Below are positions 24,184-33,362 of a stretch of DNA of 41,323 nucleotides, one piece after another (position 1 is the stretch's first letter; each line of letters opens with the position of its first letter). A program made the translations under genes and the position numbers. A model generated the notes under the pieces. That model did not search any database, was not told the DNA's origin, and was given only the letters and a program-made list of their open reading frames with translations. This DNA comes from an uncultured Clostridia bacterium (GTDB lineage Bacteria; Bacillota; Clostridia; Oscillospirales; CAG-272), in the NCBI GenBank assembly GCA_944384545.1, contig CALWTT010000115.1, forward strand, positions 1 to 41,323. Direction: 5' to 3'.

Positions 24184-25926
24184 ATGCTGAAGAAGTTTGC
24201 CGGCGCAATCCGGGAATACAGGAAGCCGTCTTTGTTGGCGCCCGTGATGGTATCGCTGGAGGTGGTGGCGGAATGCTTTATCCCGTTTATCACCTCCCAG
24301 CTGATCAATGCCATTGAGGGAGGAAACGAGCTGACGGTAATCCTGCAATACGGAGTGGGACTGTTGTTGATGGCGCTTCTGTCGCTGGGATTCGGGATCC
24401 TGGCAGGATACTACTGTTCGGTGGCATCCTGTGGATTTGCCAAGAACCTGCGGCATGATCTGTTTTACAAGATCAATGAATTTTCGTTTACCAACATCGA
24501 CCGATTCTCAACATCCAGTCTGGTGACGCGTCTGACAACGGATGTAACGAATGTGCAGAACGCGTATATGATGATTATCCGGACGGCGGTCCGTTGTCCG
24601 TTCATGCTGATATTTGCCTTTGTGATGTCGATACAGCTGGGCGGAAGCCTTGCCTGGATCTTTGCTGGGATTCTTCCGGTGCTGGGCTTTGCGCTGTTTT
24701 TCATCATATGGCGGGTGATGCCGATTTTCCGGCGCGCCTTCCGGCGGTATGACCGCCTGAACGAGTCGGTGCAGGAGAATGTGGCGGGCATGCGCGTAGT
24801 GAAATCTTTTGTGCGGGAAGAGTACGAATGCGAGAAGTTCGGGCGCGCATCGGACGATGTGGCGCGGGACTTTGTACGTGCGGAGAAGATCCTGGCGTTC
24901 AACACGCCGGTGATGCAGCTCTGCATATATGCGGCACTGCTCCTGATCTCCTATTTCTGCGCAAAGATTGTGATATCGGAGTACGGAACGACGACGCTGG
25001 AGCTGGGCACACTGTCGGGCATGATTACATATTCGATTCAGATCCTGATGAGCATGATGATGATCTCAATGGTGTTCGTGATGATCACCATGGCGGTAGA
25101 GTCCGCACGTCGGATTGCGGAGGTCCTGTCGGAAGAGAGCACGACGACCAATCCGGAAAACCCGGTCATGGAAGTGGCGGACGGGAGCATTGATTTTGAC
25201 GATGTGAATTTCCGGTACTCGGAAGCGGCAGAGAAGAACGCCCTGTCGGATGTGAATCTGCATATCCGATCGGGCGAAACGATCGGAATCATCGGAGGTA
25301 CGGGCTCGTCGAAGACCTCCTTGGTGAATCTGATCTCCCGCCTGTACGACGCAACGGAAGGCTGCGTGCGCGTGGGTGGCATCGATGTGCGTCAGTATGA
25401 TCTTGAGACGCTGCGGAATCAGGTATCTGTGGTATTGCAAAAGAATCTTCTGTTCTCGGGTACAATAAAGGAAAATCTGCGATGGGGCGATCCGGACGCA
25501 AGCGAGGAAGAGATGGTGCATGCGTGTCAGGTGGCGCAGGCAGATGAATTTATCCGGAGTTTTCCGGACGGATACGATACCTATATTGAGCAAGGCGGAA
25601 CGAACGTATCGGGAGGCCAGAAGCAGCGTCTGTGCATCGCCCGTGCACTGTTGAAGAAGCCGAAGATTCTGATATTTGACGATTCAACCTCGGCGGTGGA
25701 TACGCATACAGACGCCCTGATCCGCAACGCATTGCGGAAAGAGATTCCGGGAACGACGAAAATCATTATTGCACAGCGGATATCGTCGGTGCAGGAGGCG
25801 GACCGGATCGTGGTGATGGACGGCGGACGCATAACAGATTGCGGAACGCATGAAGAATTGCTGAAGAGCAGTGCAATATACCGGGAGGTATATGAATCGC
25901 AGACACGGGCAGGAGGTGAGAACTGA
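24184..25926 (+). CDS. ABC exporter half-transporter, first subunit
   Basis: A 580-residue type IV ABC exporter half: six-helix membrane domain (about 1-320), then an ATPase domain. Walker A is GGTGSSKTS near 372, the Q-loop is VVLQKNLLFSG, and the signature is VSGGQKQR. Walker B is ILIFDDSTSAVD, with Asp where the catalytic Glu is expected, so this half contributes the weaker ATP site. AGAGGAGG precedes the ATG. Its stop overlaps the next start (TGATG), so the two are coupled and very likely form a heterodimer of the BmrCD/YheIH kind. The substrate cannot be inferred; such pairs often export drugs or lipids. Confidence 0.9.
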   Translation: MLKKFAGAIREYRKPSLLAPVMVSLEVVAECFIPFITSQLINAIEGGNELTVILQYGVGLLLMALLSLGFGILAGYYCSVASCGFAKNLRHDLFYKINEFSFTNIDRFSTSSLVTRLTTDVTNVQNAYMMIIRTAVRCPFMLIFAFVMSIQLGGSLAWIFAGILPVLGFALFFIIWRVMPIFRRAFRRYDRLNESVQENVAGMRVVKSFVREEYECEKFGRASDDVARDFVRAEKILAFNTPVMQLCIYAALLLISYFCAKIVISEYGTTTLELGTLSGMITYSIQILMSMMMISMVFVMITMAVESARRIAEVLSEESTTTNPENPVMEVADGSIDFDDVNFRYSEAAEKNALSDVNLHIRSGETIGIIGGTGSSKTSLVNLISRLYDATEGCVRVGGIDVRQYDLETLRNQVSVVLQKNLLFSGTIKENLRWGDPDASEEEMVHACQVAQADEFIRSFPDGYDTYIEQGGTNVSGGQKQRLCIARALLKKPKILIFDDSTSAVDTHTDALIRNALRKEIPGTTKIIIAQRISSVQEADRIVVMDGGRITDCGTHEELLKSSAIYREVYESQTRAGGEN

Positions 25927-27881
25927 TGCCGGCACCGAGAATGAGAGGGGACGGAAGACGCGCCCGCAACGCAAAGGGAACCATGGGGCGTCTGCTCCGG
26001 ATGCTGTTTCACTATTATAAAGGCCCGGTTCTGCTGGTGCTGTTCTGTATTATAGTGACAGCATTGGTAGGTGTGGCTCCGTCGGTATATATCCAGACAA
26101 TATCCGCCTACATTGTAGAAGGTACGGATATGGTGAAGGGCGGTCTCAGCGGTGGGGAAGCGTGGGCAGCACTGGCCCCGTCGGTCACCACGTCGCTGAT
26201 TCTGATGGCGCTGATCTATCTGATCGGCCTGGTGGCATCCTTTACCTACACCCGCATGGGCGCCATCATCACGCAGGGCTTTCTGAATCGGATGCGGAAG
26301 GATCTGTTTGGCAGAATGCAGCATCTTCCGATCCGGTATTTTGATACACACAACCGGGGAGATATCATGTCGCACTACACCAACGACATTGATACGATCC
26401 GTCAGTTGATTTCGCAGTCGATCCCCGCCTGCTTCCAGGCAGCACTGACGCTGATCGCGCTGGTGGCGATCATGCTGTATTTCAGCCTCTGGATGACACT
26501 GGTGGTCTTCTGCGCGGTGGCGCTGATGTTTTTCGTAACGAAAGTGATAGGCGGGAATTCAGCCCGGTATTTTGTGCGCCAGCAGGCGTCGCTCGGCCGG
26601 GAAGAGGGCTACATCGAAGAAATGATGAACGGACAGAAGGTAGTGAAAGTCTTCTGTCACGAGGAACAGAGCAACCGTGATTTTGACAAATTGAACGAAC
26701 AGTTGTGTTCGGATGCAACGCGCGCGAATATTTTTTCAAACACACTGATGCCGATCATGGGGAACATCGGGAACATATTCTATGTGCTGGTGGCATTCAT
26801 CGGAGCACTGCTGATTCTGTTTGATGCACCGAATGTGTCGTTGCACGTGTTGTTCGGGCAGGATCTGCCGATGATCACGATTGTGGTGACATTTCTGGGT
26901 ATGACGCGTCAGTTTGTGCAGAACGTGAGCCAGGTATCGCAGCAGATCAACTTTGTGGTGATGGCGCTGGCGGGGGCGGAGCGGATCTTTGAACTGATGG
27001 ATGAGGAGCCGGAAACCGATGAGGGCTATGTGACGCTGGTGAACGCACGGGAAGACGGGAACGGCGGTCTGACCGAATGCGCGGAACATACAGGACGATG
27101 GGCATGGAAACATCCGCATGCAGACGGCAGCGTGAGCTATGTACCGCTGGAAGGGGATGTGCGGTTTTTCGATGTGGATTTCGGATATGTGCCGGAGAAG
27201 ATCGTATTGCATGATATATCTTTGTATGCAGCGCCGGGTCAGAAGATCGCATTTGTGGGAGCGACAGGGGCCGGCAAAACGACGATTACAAATCTGATCA
27301 ACCGTTTTTACGATATAGCGGACGGAAAGATCCGATACGACGGGATCAATATCAACAAAATCCGGAAAGATGACCTTCGCCGTTCTCTGGGGATCGTATT
27401 GCAGGATACGAACCTGTTCACAGGGACCGTGATGGAGAACATACGGTACGGGAAACTGGATGCAACGGATGAGGAGTGTGTGGAAGCGGCGAAGCTGGCG
27501 AATGCGCACGACTTCATCACACGTCTGCCGGACGGATACAATACGATGTTGTCGGCAGGTGGCAGCAATTTGTCGCAAGGGCAGCGGCAGCTTCTGTCGA
27601 TTGCACGCGCGGCGGTAGCGGATCCTCCGGTGATGATTCTGGATGAGGCGACATCGTCGATCGATACACGTACGGAGGCCATTGTGCAGCGTGGTATGGA
27701 CAGTCTGATGAAAGGGCGTACGGTGTTTGTGATTGCACATCGCCTGTCTACGGTGCAGAATTCGGATGTCATCATGGTGCTGGAGCACGGCAGGATCATA
27801 GAGCGGGGCAATCATGAGAAACTGATTGCGGAAAAAGGCAAATATTATCAGCTGTACACGGGTGCATTTGAACTGGAATGA
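25926..27881 (+). CDS. ABC exporter half-transporter, second subunit
   Basis: A 651-residue partner with a basic N-terminal tail, a six-helix membrane domain (about 30-345) and an ATPase domain. The catalytic motifs are intact: Walker A GATGAGKTT near 445, Walker B VMILDEATSSID, H-loop VIAHRLSTV. The signature reads LSQGQRQ. A ~45-residue insertion between membrane and ATPase domains (NGGLTECAEHTGRWAWKHPH) is an extra cytosolic loop typical of this subfamily as far as I recall. AGGAGG lies upstream of the ATG, which overlaps the previous stop. No terminator is obvious before 28068. Confidence 0.9.
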   Translation: MPAPRMRGDGRRARNAKGTMGRLLRMLFHYYKGPVLLVLFCIIVTALVGVAPSVYIQTISAYIVEGTDMVKGGLSGGEAWAALAPSVTTSLILMALIYLIGLVASFTYTRMGAIITQGFLNRMRKDLFGRMQHLPIRYFDTHNRGDIMSHYTNDIDTIRQLISQSIPACFQAALTLIALVAIMLYFSLWMTLVVFCAVALMFFVTKVIGGNSARYFVRQQASLGREEGYIEEMMNGQKVVKVFCHEEQSNRDFDKLNEQLCSDATRANIFSNTLMPIMGNIGNIFYVLVAFIGALLILFDAPNVSLHVLFGQDLPMITIVVTFLGMTRQFVQNVSQVSQQINFVVMALAGAERIFELMDEEPETDEGYVTLVNAREDGNGGLTECAEHTGRWAWKHPHADGSVSYVPLEGDVRFFDVDFGYVPEKIVLHDISLYAAPGQKIAFVGATGAGKTTITNLINRFYDIADGKIRYDGININKIRKDDLRRSLGIVLQDTNLFTGTVMENIRYGKLDATDEECVEAAKLANAHDFITRLPDGYNTMLSAGGSNLSQGQRQLLSIARAAVADPPVMILDEATSSIDTRTEAIVQRGMDSLMKGRTVFVIAHRLSTVQNSDVIMVLEHGRIIERGNHEKLIAEKGKYYQLYTGAFELE

Positions 27882-28067
27882 TTCCACGCGTGCCGCTACG
27901 GGAGAAGGCAGGAACTTCCGTTGATTGTCAGCAGATGCGTGGCAGATGTTGTCAGACTTCTGCAAACGTTTCTGCTGCGTGACAGGATGAAGCGAAAAGC
28001 GTAAGCGATGAAAATGGCAACAGAGAAATATACGTGCATATGCACAAGGAAGAGGAGCAGAAATCGT

Positions 28068-29339
28068 ATGAAGCAGTATGATTTGTTGGTAGTTGGCGGA
28101 GGTCAGGCAGGCTGCGCGGCGGCACTGGCCGGAGCACGTAAGGGACTGCGTGTGCTGTTGGCGGAGGCGAGCGGATCGCTTGGCGGCTCGGCGACGGTGT
28201 GCCTTGTGAATCCGTATATGCCGTACACAACGGTGGTAGAAGAGGATGGGAAGGAACGTCGGCTGGAACTGTCGGCGGGGATTTTCCGTGAGATTCACGA
28301 GGAACTGAACCGGGACGAAATTTACGGATATAAGGGAAAGGGCCCGGACTTTCACGAAGAAACCATGAAGGTGCTGTATGACCGGAAAATGCAGGAAGCC
28401 GGAGTGGAGGTGCTGTTTCACGCGACGCTGTGTGGGGCGGAAACCGAGGGACGCCGGATTCAATCCGTGACTTTTGCTACGGTAGGCGGACTGTATACGT
28501 TCACGGCCGATACCTATGTCGATGCGACGGGGGACGCGACCCTTTCGGTCATGAGTGGATGCTCCTGCCGGTTGGGGCGCCCGGAGGACTCGCTTTGCCA
28601 GCCTATGACGCTGTGCTTCCGTATAGGAAATATCGATATGGAAAGCTACAAGAAGCATCATGCTGAGATTTCGCCGCTGTATAAGAAGCTACAGGCGGAG
28701 GGAAAACTGAAAAATCCGCGGGAGGATGTTCTGATATTCCCGACACGCATTCCGGGCGTTCTGCATTTCAACACGACGCGGGTGGTGCGTCTGAATCCCA
28801 CGGACCCGTTTGACGTATCGCGCGCGGAGCGGGAAGCGCGGGAGCAGGTGGTGGAAATGGTCGCGTTCCTGCGGGAGAATTTTGAAGCGTTTGCCCATGC
28901 GGACCTGCTGATGACGGCCGCATCGATTGGTGTGCGGGAGAGCCGTATGCTGAATGCCCGGCATGTGGTGACAGGCGAGGAACTGTTGGCCGGCACGCAT
29001 TATGAGGACGGTATTGCGGCAGGGAACTACGATATCGACATTCACTCCCCGGACGGAACCGGTACCAGCCATCATTATTTTCCGAAAGGCGTATATTACA
29101 CAATCCCATACCGGTCGATGCTGCCGCAGGAGCTGGATAATCTGCTGGTCGCGGGGCGTTCGATCGGCGCAACGCATGAAGCGCAGGCGTCGATCCGGAT
29201 TATGCCGATTTGCACCTGCCTTGGCGAGGCGGCGGGGGTTGCCGCCGCGGTGGCACATCAGGACGGTGTGGATGTAGCGGATGCATCTGCGGAGAAGATC
29301 CGTACCCTGCTGCGGGAAGCGGGTGCATTTGTAGGGTAA
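28068..29339 (+). CDS. FAD-dependent oxidoreductase
   Basis: A 423-residue flavoprotein of the FAD_oxidored superfamily. The N-terminal dinucleotide fold is LLVVGGGQAGCAAALAGA with an acidic strand-2 end (LLAEAS). Gly-rich GSLGGSATV and the mid-protein DTYVDATGDATLS are the usual FAD contacts. The C-terminal LLVAGRSIGATHEAQ and CTCLGEAAGVAAA close the FAD domain. The substrate is unknown. GAGGAG lies about 10 bases before the ATG; an in-frame ATG 20 codons earlier is less supported. It lies ~190 bp after the exporter, with no gene or clear terminator between. Confidence 0.87.
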   Translation: MKQYDLLVVGGGQAGCAAALAGARKGLRVLLAEASGSLGGSATVCLVNPYMPYTTVVEEDGKERRLELSAGIFREIHEELNRDEIYGYKGKGPDFHEETMKVLYDRKMQEAGVEVLFHATLCGAETEGRRIQSVTFATVGGLYTFTADTYVDATGDATLSVMSGCSCRLGRPEDSLCQPMTLCFRIGNIDMESYKKHHAEISPLYKKLQAEGKLKNPREDVLIFPTRIPGVLHFNTTRVVRLNPTDPFDVSRAEREAREQVVEMVAFLRENFEAFAHADLLMTAASIGVRESRMLNARHVVTGEELLAGTHYEDGIAAGNYDIDIHSPDGTGTSHHYFPKGVYYTIPYRSMLPQELDNLLVAGRSIGATHEAQASIRIMPICTCLGEAAGVAAAVAHQDGVDVADASAEKIRTLLREAGAFVG

Positions 29340-29346
29340 GCAGAAG

Positions 29347-29386
29347 AGGGCAGGCCGCGTGTCAGGGAAAGGCGTGGGCCTGCCCT
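29347..29386 (+). terminator. Hairpin after the FAD oxidoreductase
   Basis: AGGGCAGGCC (29347-29356) pairs with GGCCTGCCCT (29377-29386), followed by a weak TGTGTG stretch. Confidence 0.6.
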
Positions 29387-29521
29387 TGTGTGTGACATGG
29401 TTTCGCCGGAGCCCCGGCAGAGCGGAGCGGCAGAATACGTTGTCCATGACAGGAAGTGCCGGATAGTATGGGAAAAGGAAGCGGAATACGGAAAAGGAAT
29501 GAAGGCATAACAAAAAGGTAC

Positions 29522-29551
29522 TTTACATCCGTAGTCTCTCTGTGATAGAAT
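29522..29551 (+). promoter_or_regulatory. Probable promoter of galT
   Basis: TTTACA (29522-29527), an 18-bp spacer and TAGAAT (29546-29551), ~55 bp before the start. Confidence 0.6.
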
Positions 29552-29605
29552 GATAAAGGAAACAGGCAGCAGTGGGAAAGACTGCCGCAGGGAAAGAGGA
29601 AGCAA

Positions 29606-31102
29606 ATGGCAACCATATCGGAAAACATAACACGACTTGTAAATTATGCGATATCGCGGGAGCTGATTGGAGAAGAGGATCGGGCCTATGCCGTGAACAT
29701 GCTGCTGGAGCGTCTGCGTCTGACGGCATATGAACCGTCAGCGGTGACGGAAGCGCCGCTGGAGGAGATTTTGCGGGAGATCACGGATTATGCGGCGGAG
29801 CATGGACTGTTGCCGGAGAACACCGTAACGTACCGTGATCTGTTTGACACATCTGTCATGGGCCTTCTGACCCCCCGGCCGAGCGAGGTGATCCGGCGCT
29901 TCCGGGAACTGTACCGGGAAAGCCCGGAGAAGGCGACCGACTATTTTTATCGTCTGAGCCGGGATTGTGACTATATACGCACCTACCGTGTGAGCCGTGA
30001 TATGCGTTGGAGCGTGCCGAGCATATACGGGGATATTGACATTGCAATCAACCTGTCCAAGCCTGAGAAGGACCCGATTGCGATAGCGGCAGCCAAGCGG
30101 ATGCCGCAGAGCGGTTATCCGCGGTGTCTGCTCTGCCACGAAAACGAAGGATATGCCGGGCATGCGGGGCATCCGGCGCGTCAGAACCTGCGTCAGATTC
30201 CGTTCCGCATGGCGGGGACGGACTGGTATCTGCAGTATTCTCCGTATGTGTACTATAACGAGCATTGTATCGCATTGTGCAGCGAGCATGTGCCGATGAA
30301 AATCGACCGGAGCAGTTTTGAGAAGCTGCTGAATTTTGTAGAGCAGTTTCCGCACTATTTTATCGGATCGAATGCGGATCTTCCGATCGTAGGCGGATCC
30401 ATTCTGGCACATGATCACATGCAGGGCGGGCGTTACAGTTTTGCCATGGAGCGTGCAGCCGTGGAAAAACCGCTCACATTCCGCAATTTTCCGGATGTGG
30501 AGGCCGGGATCGTACGCTGGCCGCTCTCGGTCATCCGTTTGCGTGGACGGGATAAGGAGCGTCTTGTAGCACTGGCAGACCGGATCCTGTGCTGCTGGCG
30601 CGGTTATACCGACGCCTCGGCTTTTATCTACGCAGAGACAGACGGAGAGGCGCACAACACCATCACACCGATCGCACGACGTAAAGGAGAGTTGTTTGAG
30701 CTGGATCTGGTATTGCGGAATAATATAACGACGGCGGAGCATCCACTGGGCGTATATCATCCGCATGCGCAGTATCATAATATCAAGAAAGAAAACATTG
30801 GTCTGATCGAGGTGATGGGGCTGGCGGTATTGCCCGCGCGGTTACAGGGCGAGATGGAAGAGATGGCGGATGCGATTCTTTCGGGCCGCGATTTTGCAGA
30901 GATCCCGTCGATCCGGAAGCATCGTGACTGGTATCATGCTTTCCGTGACCGGTACACCTTTACAGCGGAGAATGTGCGGAGCATTCTGAAAAATGAGATC
31001 GGTGCAACCTTCACGCATGTATTGGAGGATGCCGGCGTATATAAGTGTACGCCGGAAGGGCGGGAAGCCTTCCTGCGCTTTACGGAGGCAGTGAATCGCT
31101 GA
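29606..31102 (+). CDS. galT: UDP-glucose-hexose-1-phosphate uridylyltransferase (class II)
   Basis: GalT exchanges UMP between UDP-glucose and galactose 1-phosphate in the Leloir pathway. The 498-residue length and the motif GGSILAHDHMQGGRY (HxH-type nucleotidyl-transfer site near 268-282) mark the Firmicutes class II enzyme, distinct from the ~350-residue E. coli form. Other landmarks are MGLLTPRPSEV, a CLLCHENEGYAG segment with paired Cys, and GVYHPHAQYHNIKKENIGLIEVMG. AAGAGGAAG lies upstream of the ATG. No galK or galE is adjacent; it appears to be a single-gene unit. Confidence 0.95.
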   Translation: MATISENITRLVNYAISRELIGEEDRAYAVNMLLERLRLTAYEPSAVTEAPLEEILREITDYAAEHGLLPENTVTYRDLFDTSVMGLLTPRPSEVIRRFRELYRESPEKATDYFYRLSRDCDYIRTYRVSRDMRWSVPSIYGDIDIAINLSKPEKDPIAIAAAKRMPQSGYPRCLLCHENEGYAGHAGHPARQNLRQIPFRMAGTDWYLQYSPYVYYNEHCIALCSEHVPMKIDRSSFEKLLNFVEQFPHYFIGSNADLPIVGGSILAHDHMQGGRYSFAMERAAVEKPLTFRNFPDVEAGIVRWPLSVIRLRGRDKERLVALADRILCCWRGYTDASAFIYAETDGEAHNTITPIARRKGELFELDLVLRNNITTAEHPLGVYHPHAQYHNIKKENIGLIEVMGLAVLPARLQGEMEEMADAILSGRDFAEIPSIRKHRDWYHAFRDRYTFTAENVRSILKNEIGATFTHVLEDAGVYKCTPEGREAFLRFTEAVNR

Positions 31103-31129
31103 ACGAGGTTCATATTTTGATTTTTGTCA

Positions 31130-31148
31130 GGCCCGTGTGTCGTGAAAT
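31130..31148 (+). repeat. 19-bp dispersed repeat, copy 3
   Basis: GGCCCGTGTGTCGTGAAAT differs from copies 1 and 2 by one base (T for C) and lies 27 bp after the galT stop. The rest of the 31103-31445 gap holds a perfect 12-bp tandem repeat (31210-31233, unit GCCGGAAACTGC), an AT-rich stretch and the next promoter. Confidence 0.8.
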
Positions 31149-31342
31149 TCCCATTTTTGGTTTGGCAAGACGGTTGCGGAGTCGGGGACCCGATACCGGA
31201 TCCCATGGGGCCGGAAACTGCGCCGGAAACTGCGAAAGATTTGGTGTAAATGGGAGAGCAGGGGAGACGGAAAAGCAGGGCAGCGTGATGGTTGTGTGAA
31301 CGTCTGGTGAAAAAATCGGTAAAAACAGACATATTTGTGCAA

Positions 31343-31391
31343 TAAATATTTCAAATTGTTAAAATATTATTCATAAATATGTGGTATACTG
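31343..31391 (+). promoter_or_regulatory. AT-rich region and extended -10 promoter
   Basis: An AT-rich block, unlike the surrounding GC content, carries ATAAATAT twice (31343-31350 and 31374-31381, 31 bp apart). It ends in a TGG-extended TATACT (31386-31391). The block could act as an UP element or a regulator site. No consensus -35 is seen. Confidence 0.55.
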
Positions 31392-31445
31392 GAGAAAAGA
31401 ACTTGACTGAAACCGCAAAACGAAAGGGAACGGAGGGGAAGTGGC

Positions 31446-31682
31446 ATGCGCAACAGAGTAACCCGGCTTCTGGCGGCGGTCCTGTCCTGCCTGATGGCAG
31501 GCGCGGCGTTGATTGCAGGATCGGTGTGGGTGATTCTTCGTCCCTCAGCCGATGCTGCCTACCTTGACCGCGTGGTATGCGCCGATCATTTGCTGACCGC
31601 CCTGACCTGTTTGATGGGGCTTGTCCTGGTATCGCTCACAGTATATTTGCTGGCTCGCCTGCGGCGTTCTACGCGTTGCTGA
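31446..31682 (+). CDS. Small two-helix membrane protein, unknown
   Basis: A 78-residue protein that I do not recognise. Two hydrophobic segments (about 8-31 and 46-70) are joined by a short polar loop with one Asp-Arg pair. The N-terminus is basic (MRNRVTR), and the C-terminus ends LARLRRSTRC with a final Cys. Its reality is supported by a good ribosome binding site (GGAGGGG about 9 bases upstream), an extended -10 promoter ~55 bp upstream and a strong terminator just after the stop. Both ends being basic and cytosol-favouring suggests a hairpin topology. Confidence 0.75.
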   Translation: MRNRVTRLLAAVLSCLMAGAALIAGSVWVILRPSADAAYLDRVVCADHLLTALTCLMGLVLVSLTVYLLARLRRSTRC

Positions 31683-31694
31683 GGCGGCCGCTCA

Positions 31695-31735
31695 GAGGGT
31701 GTCGCTGCAATTGCATGGCGACACCCTCTTTTTTT
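31695..31735 (+). terminator. Terminator of the small membrane protein gene
   Basis: GAGGGTGTCGC pairs with GCGACACCCTC, followed by seven T. Confidence 0.9.
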
Positions 31736-31838
31736 CAGCGCCGGCGCAGGGGGTGACATCCCAGTAGAAGGAGCGGGTGGTGTGAGCCGGAAAGATGTGT
31801 TTTGTTCCGGAAAAGCTGCCGGATATCGATAGCAGGGC

Positions 31839-31867
31839 TTGCATTCCCACGCGTTTTGGTGTACAAT
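31839..31867 (+). promoter_or_regulatory. Promoter of the DUF5685 operon
   Basis: TTGCAT (31839-31844), a 17-bp spacer and TACAAT (31862-31867), ~28 bp before the ATG. Confidence 0.78.
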
Positions 31868-31895
31868 ATACAGTGTTGTGCAGAAGGAGAGAGGA

Positions 31896-32762
31896 ATGTT
31901 CGGATATGTAAAGCCGGTTCCGGCAGAATTGCTGGTACGGGAATATGATTTTTACCGTGCCGTATACTGCGGGATCTGTCGTTGCATGCGGCGGTATACA
32001 GGCCGGCTTTCGGCGCTGTCGCTGACCTACGATTCGGTCTTCTGCGCACTGGTGCGGATGATGCTGAGCGACGAGTCCTGCCGGAGCGGGCGTTGCCGGT
32101 GTGCGTTGCATCCCTGCCGGGGAAAGCATTGCGTGCAGGAAAATCCGACGCTGGTATATACGGCGCGTGCCTTTGCGGTTCTTGCTTATGGGAAATATTG
32201 CGATGAGCGTGCGGACCGCCGTGGGCTTTCGCGTATTCCGCTTTGGTTTGCGGGGCCGGTGCTGCGTCACGCTGCGCGGCGTGCAGCAATGCCGGAATTG
32301 CTGACGGGCATGCAGGAGGAGCTGCACCGTCTGCATCGCCTGGAAGCGGAGAACTGCGCATCGGTGGATTGCGTGGCGGATTGCAGCGGACGGCTGCTTT
32401 CCCGGTTTTTTTCGCAGGATCTGCCGGCGGGAAAGCAGAAGATCGCATCCGACATAGGTTTTCACCTGGGACGCTTTATTGCGGTGGCGGATGCGGCGGA
32501 GGATTTGGAAGCCGATATCCGCCAGTCGAATTATAACCCGCTGCACGCGGCGGGGAATACAGAACTGAACGAAAATCTGCGCGCCCGCCTCCATGCCTCG
32601 CTGACGATGGAGCTGTCCATGTTGGAGGAGGGACTGCAGTGTCTGCCGCTTGCACAGTATGCGGCAGCGGGCAACATACTGAAGAATATAGTCTGTCTCG
32701 GACTGCCGGAGCGAATCCGCTTTCTTGTGTCCGGGAAGGACCCGCAAGGAGAAACGATATGA
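31896..32762 (+). CDS. DUF5685 family protein
   Basis: A 288-residue protein of unknown function. The N-terminus MFGYVKP...[15 protein letters not shown] matches the family as I recall it. Features seen: a cysteine cluster at YCGICRCM, another at [13 protein letters not shown], helical segments, and the acidic motif [18 protein letters not shown] followed by YNPL. The cysteines suggest metal binding, and the Asp/Glu-rich motif on a helix recalls class I isoprenoid-synthase metal sites, but both are only inferences. GAAGGAGAG precedes the ATG. Its stop overlaps the J-domain gene start (ATGA), indicating coupled expression and probably a shared job. Confidence 0.82.
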   Translation: MFGYVKPVPAELLVREYDFYRAVYCGICRCMRRYTGRLSALSLTYDSVFCALVRMMLSDESCRSGRCRCALHPCRGKHCVQENPTLVYTARAFAVLAYGKYCDERADRRGLSRIPLWFAGPVLRHAARRAAMPELLTGMQEELHRLHRLEAENCASVDCVADCSGRLLSRFFSQDLPAGKQKIASDIGFHLGRFIAVADAAEDLEADIRQSNYNPLHAAGNTELNENLRARLHASLTMELSMLEEGLQCLPLAQYAAAGNILKNIVCLGLPERIRFLVSGKDPQGETI

Positions 32763-33355
32763 TGGATCCGTACGCCGTATTGGGCGTTTCCCCCACCGCT
32801 TCGGACGAGGAGATCAAAAGTGCATACCGGAAGCTGGCACGTCGCTATCACCCGGACAATTACGGGGAGGATGCGGAGGCGGCGCGGCGCGCGGAAGAGA
32901 AGATGAAGCAGATCAATGAGGCCTACGACGCCATTACGAAGATGCGGAGCGGAAACCGGAGCTCTTCTTCGGCGGAAGGGGAATACGGAGAAATCCGCGC
33001 GCGGATCAACCACGGTCTGTTTGCAGAGGCGGAGCTGATGCTGGAGCGGATTCCTTCTTCGGGGCGGAACGCGGAGTGGCATTACCTGAAATCCGTGGTG
33101 CTGATGCGTCGGGGCTGGATCAACGATGCACTGTCGGAGATTGAGACGGCCTGTGCGATGGACCCGGGGAATGCGGAATACAAAAACGCAAAGGAAGCGT
33201 TTTACCGGAACGCAGCAGCATTTGGCAGGGGGTATCGTCAGAATGGCTATGGCCGGAGCGCACAGGGTTGCTCGACCTGTGATATGTGCACGGGTCTTAT
33301 CTGCGCAGATTGCTGCTGTGAGTGCATGGGCGGCGATCTGATCCGTTGCATCTGA
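32759..33355 (+). CDS. J-domain protein with Cys-rich C-terminus
   Basis: A 198-residue protein. The N-terminal J domain (3-70) has the DnaK-stimulating HPD at 31-33. A TPR-like helical segment follows (about 80-140, [14 protein letters not shown] and [16 protein letters not shown]). The tail has nine Cys in 28 residues ([20 protein letters not shown]), ending GGDLIRCI. There is no Gly/Phe or DnaJ zinc-finger region, so it is a specialised co-chaperone rather than DnaJ. The tail could bind metal or be lipidated. ATG 32759 is chosen because AGGAGA lies about 7 bases upstream; 32762 is an alternative. It overlaps the DUF5685 gene. Confidence 0.88.
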   Translation: MMDPYAVLGVSPTASDEEIKSAYRKLARRYHPDNYGEDAEAARRAEEKMKQINEAYDAITKMRSGNRSSSSAEGEYGEIRARINHGLFAEAELMLERIPSSGRNAEWHYLKSVVLMRRGWINDALSEIETACAMDPGNAEYKNAKEAFYRNAAAFGRGYRQNGYGRSAQGCSTCDMCTGLICADCCCECMGGDLIRCI

Positions 33356-33362
33356 GTCCGTC

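Noticed and set aside
24184..27881. Antibiotic-resistance cassette formed by the ABC-F and exporter genes
   Set aside because: Genes are divergent from separate promoters, base composition matches neighbours, and no mobile-element borders are visible; substrate unknown.
26736..28661. A long minus-strand open frame (641 codons) opposite the exporter and oxidoreductase
   Set aside because: Composition is typical of a shadow frame (His/Arg/Gln-rich) and it lies opposite two genes with good motifs and start sites.
31210..31233. Tandem 12-bp repeat as a phase-variable element
   Set aside because: Only two units, in a non-coding gap and not in a promoter spacer; too short to infer phase variation.
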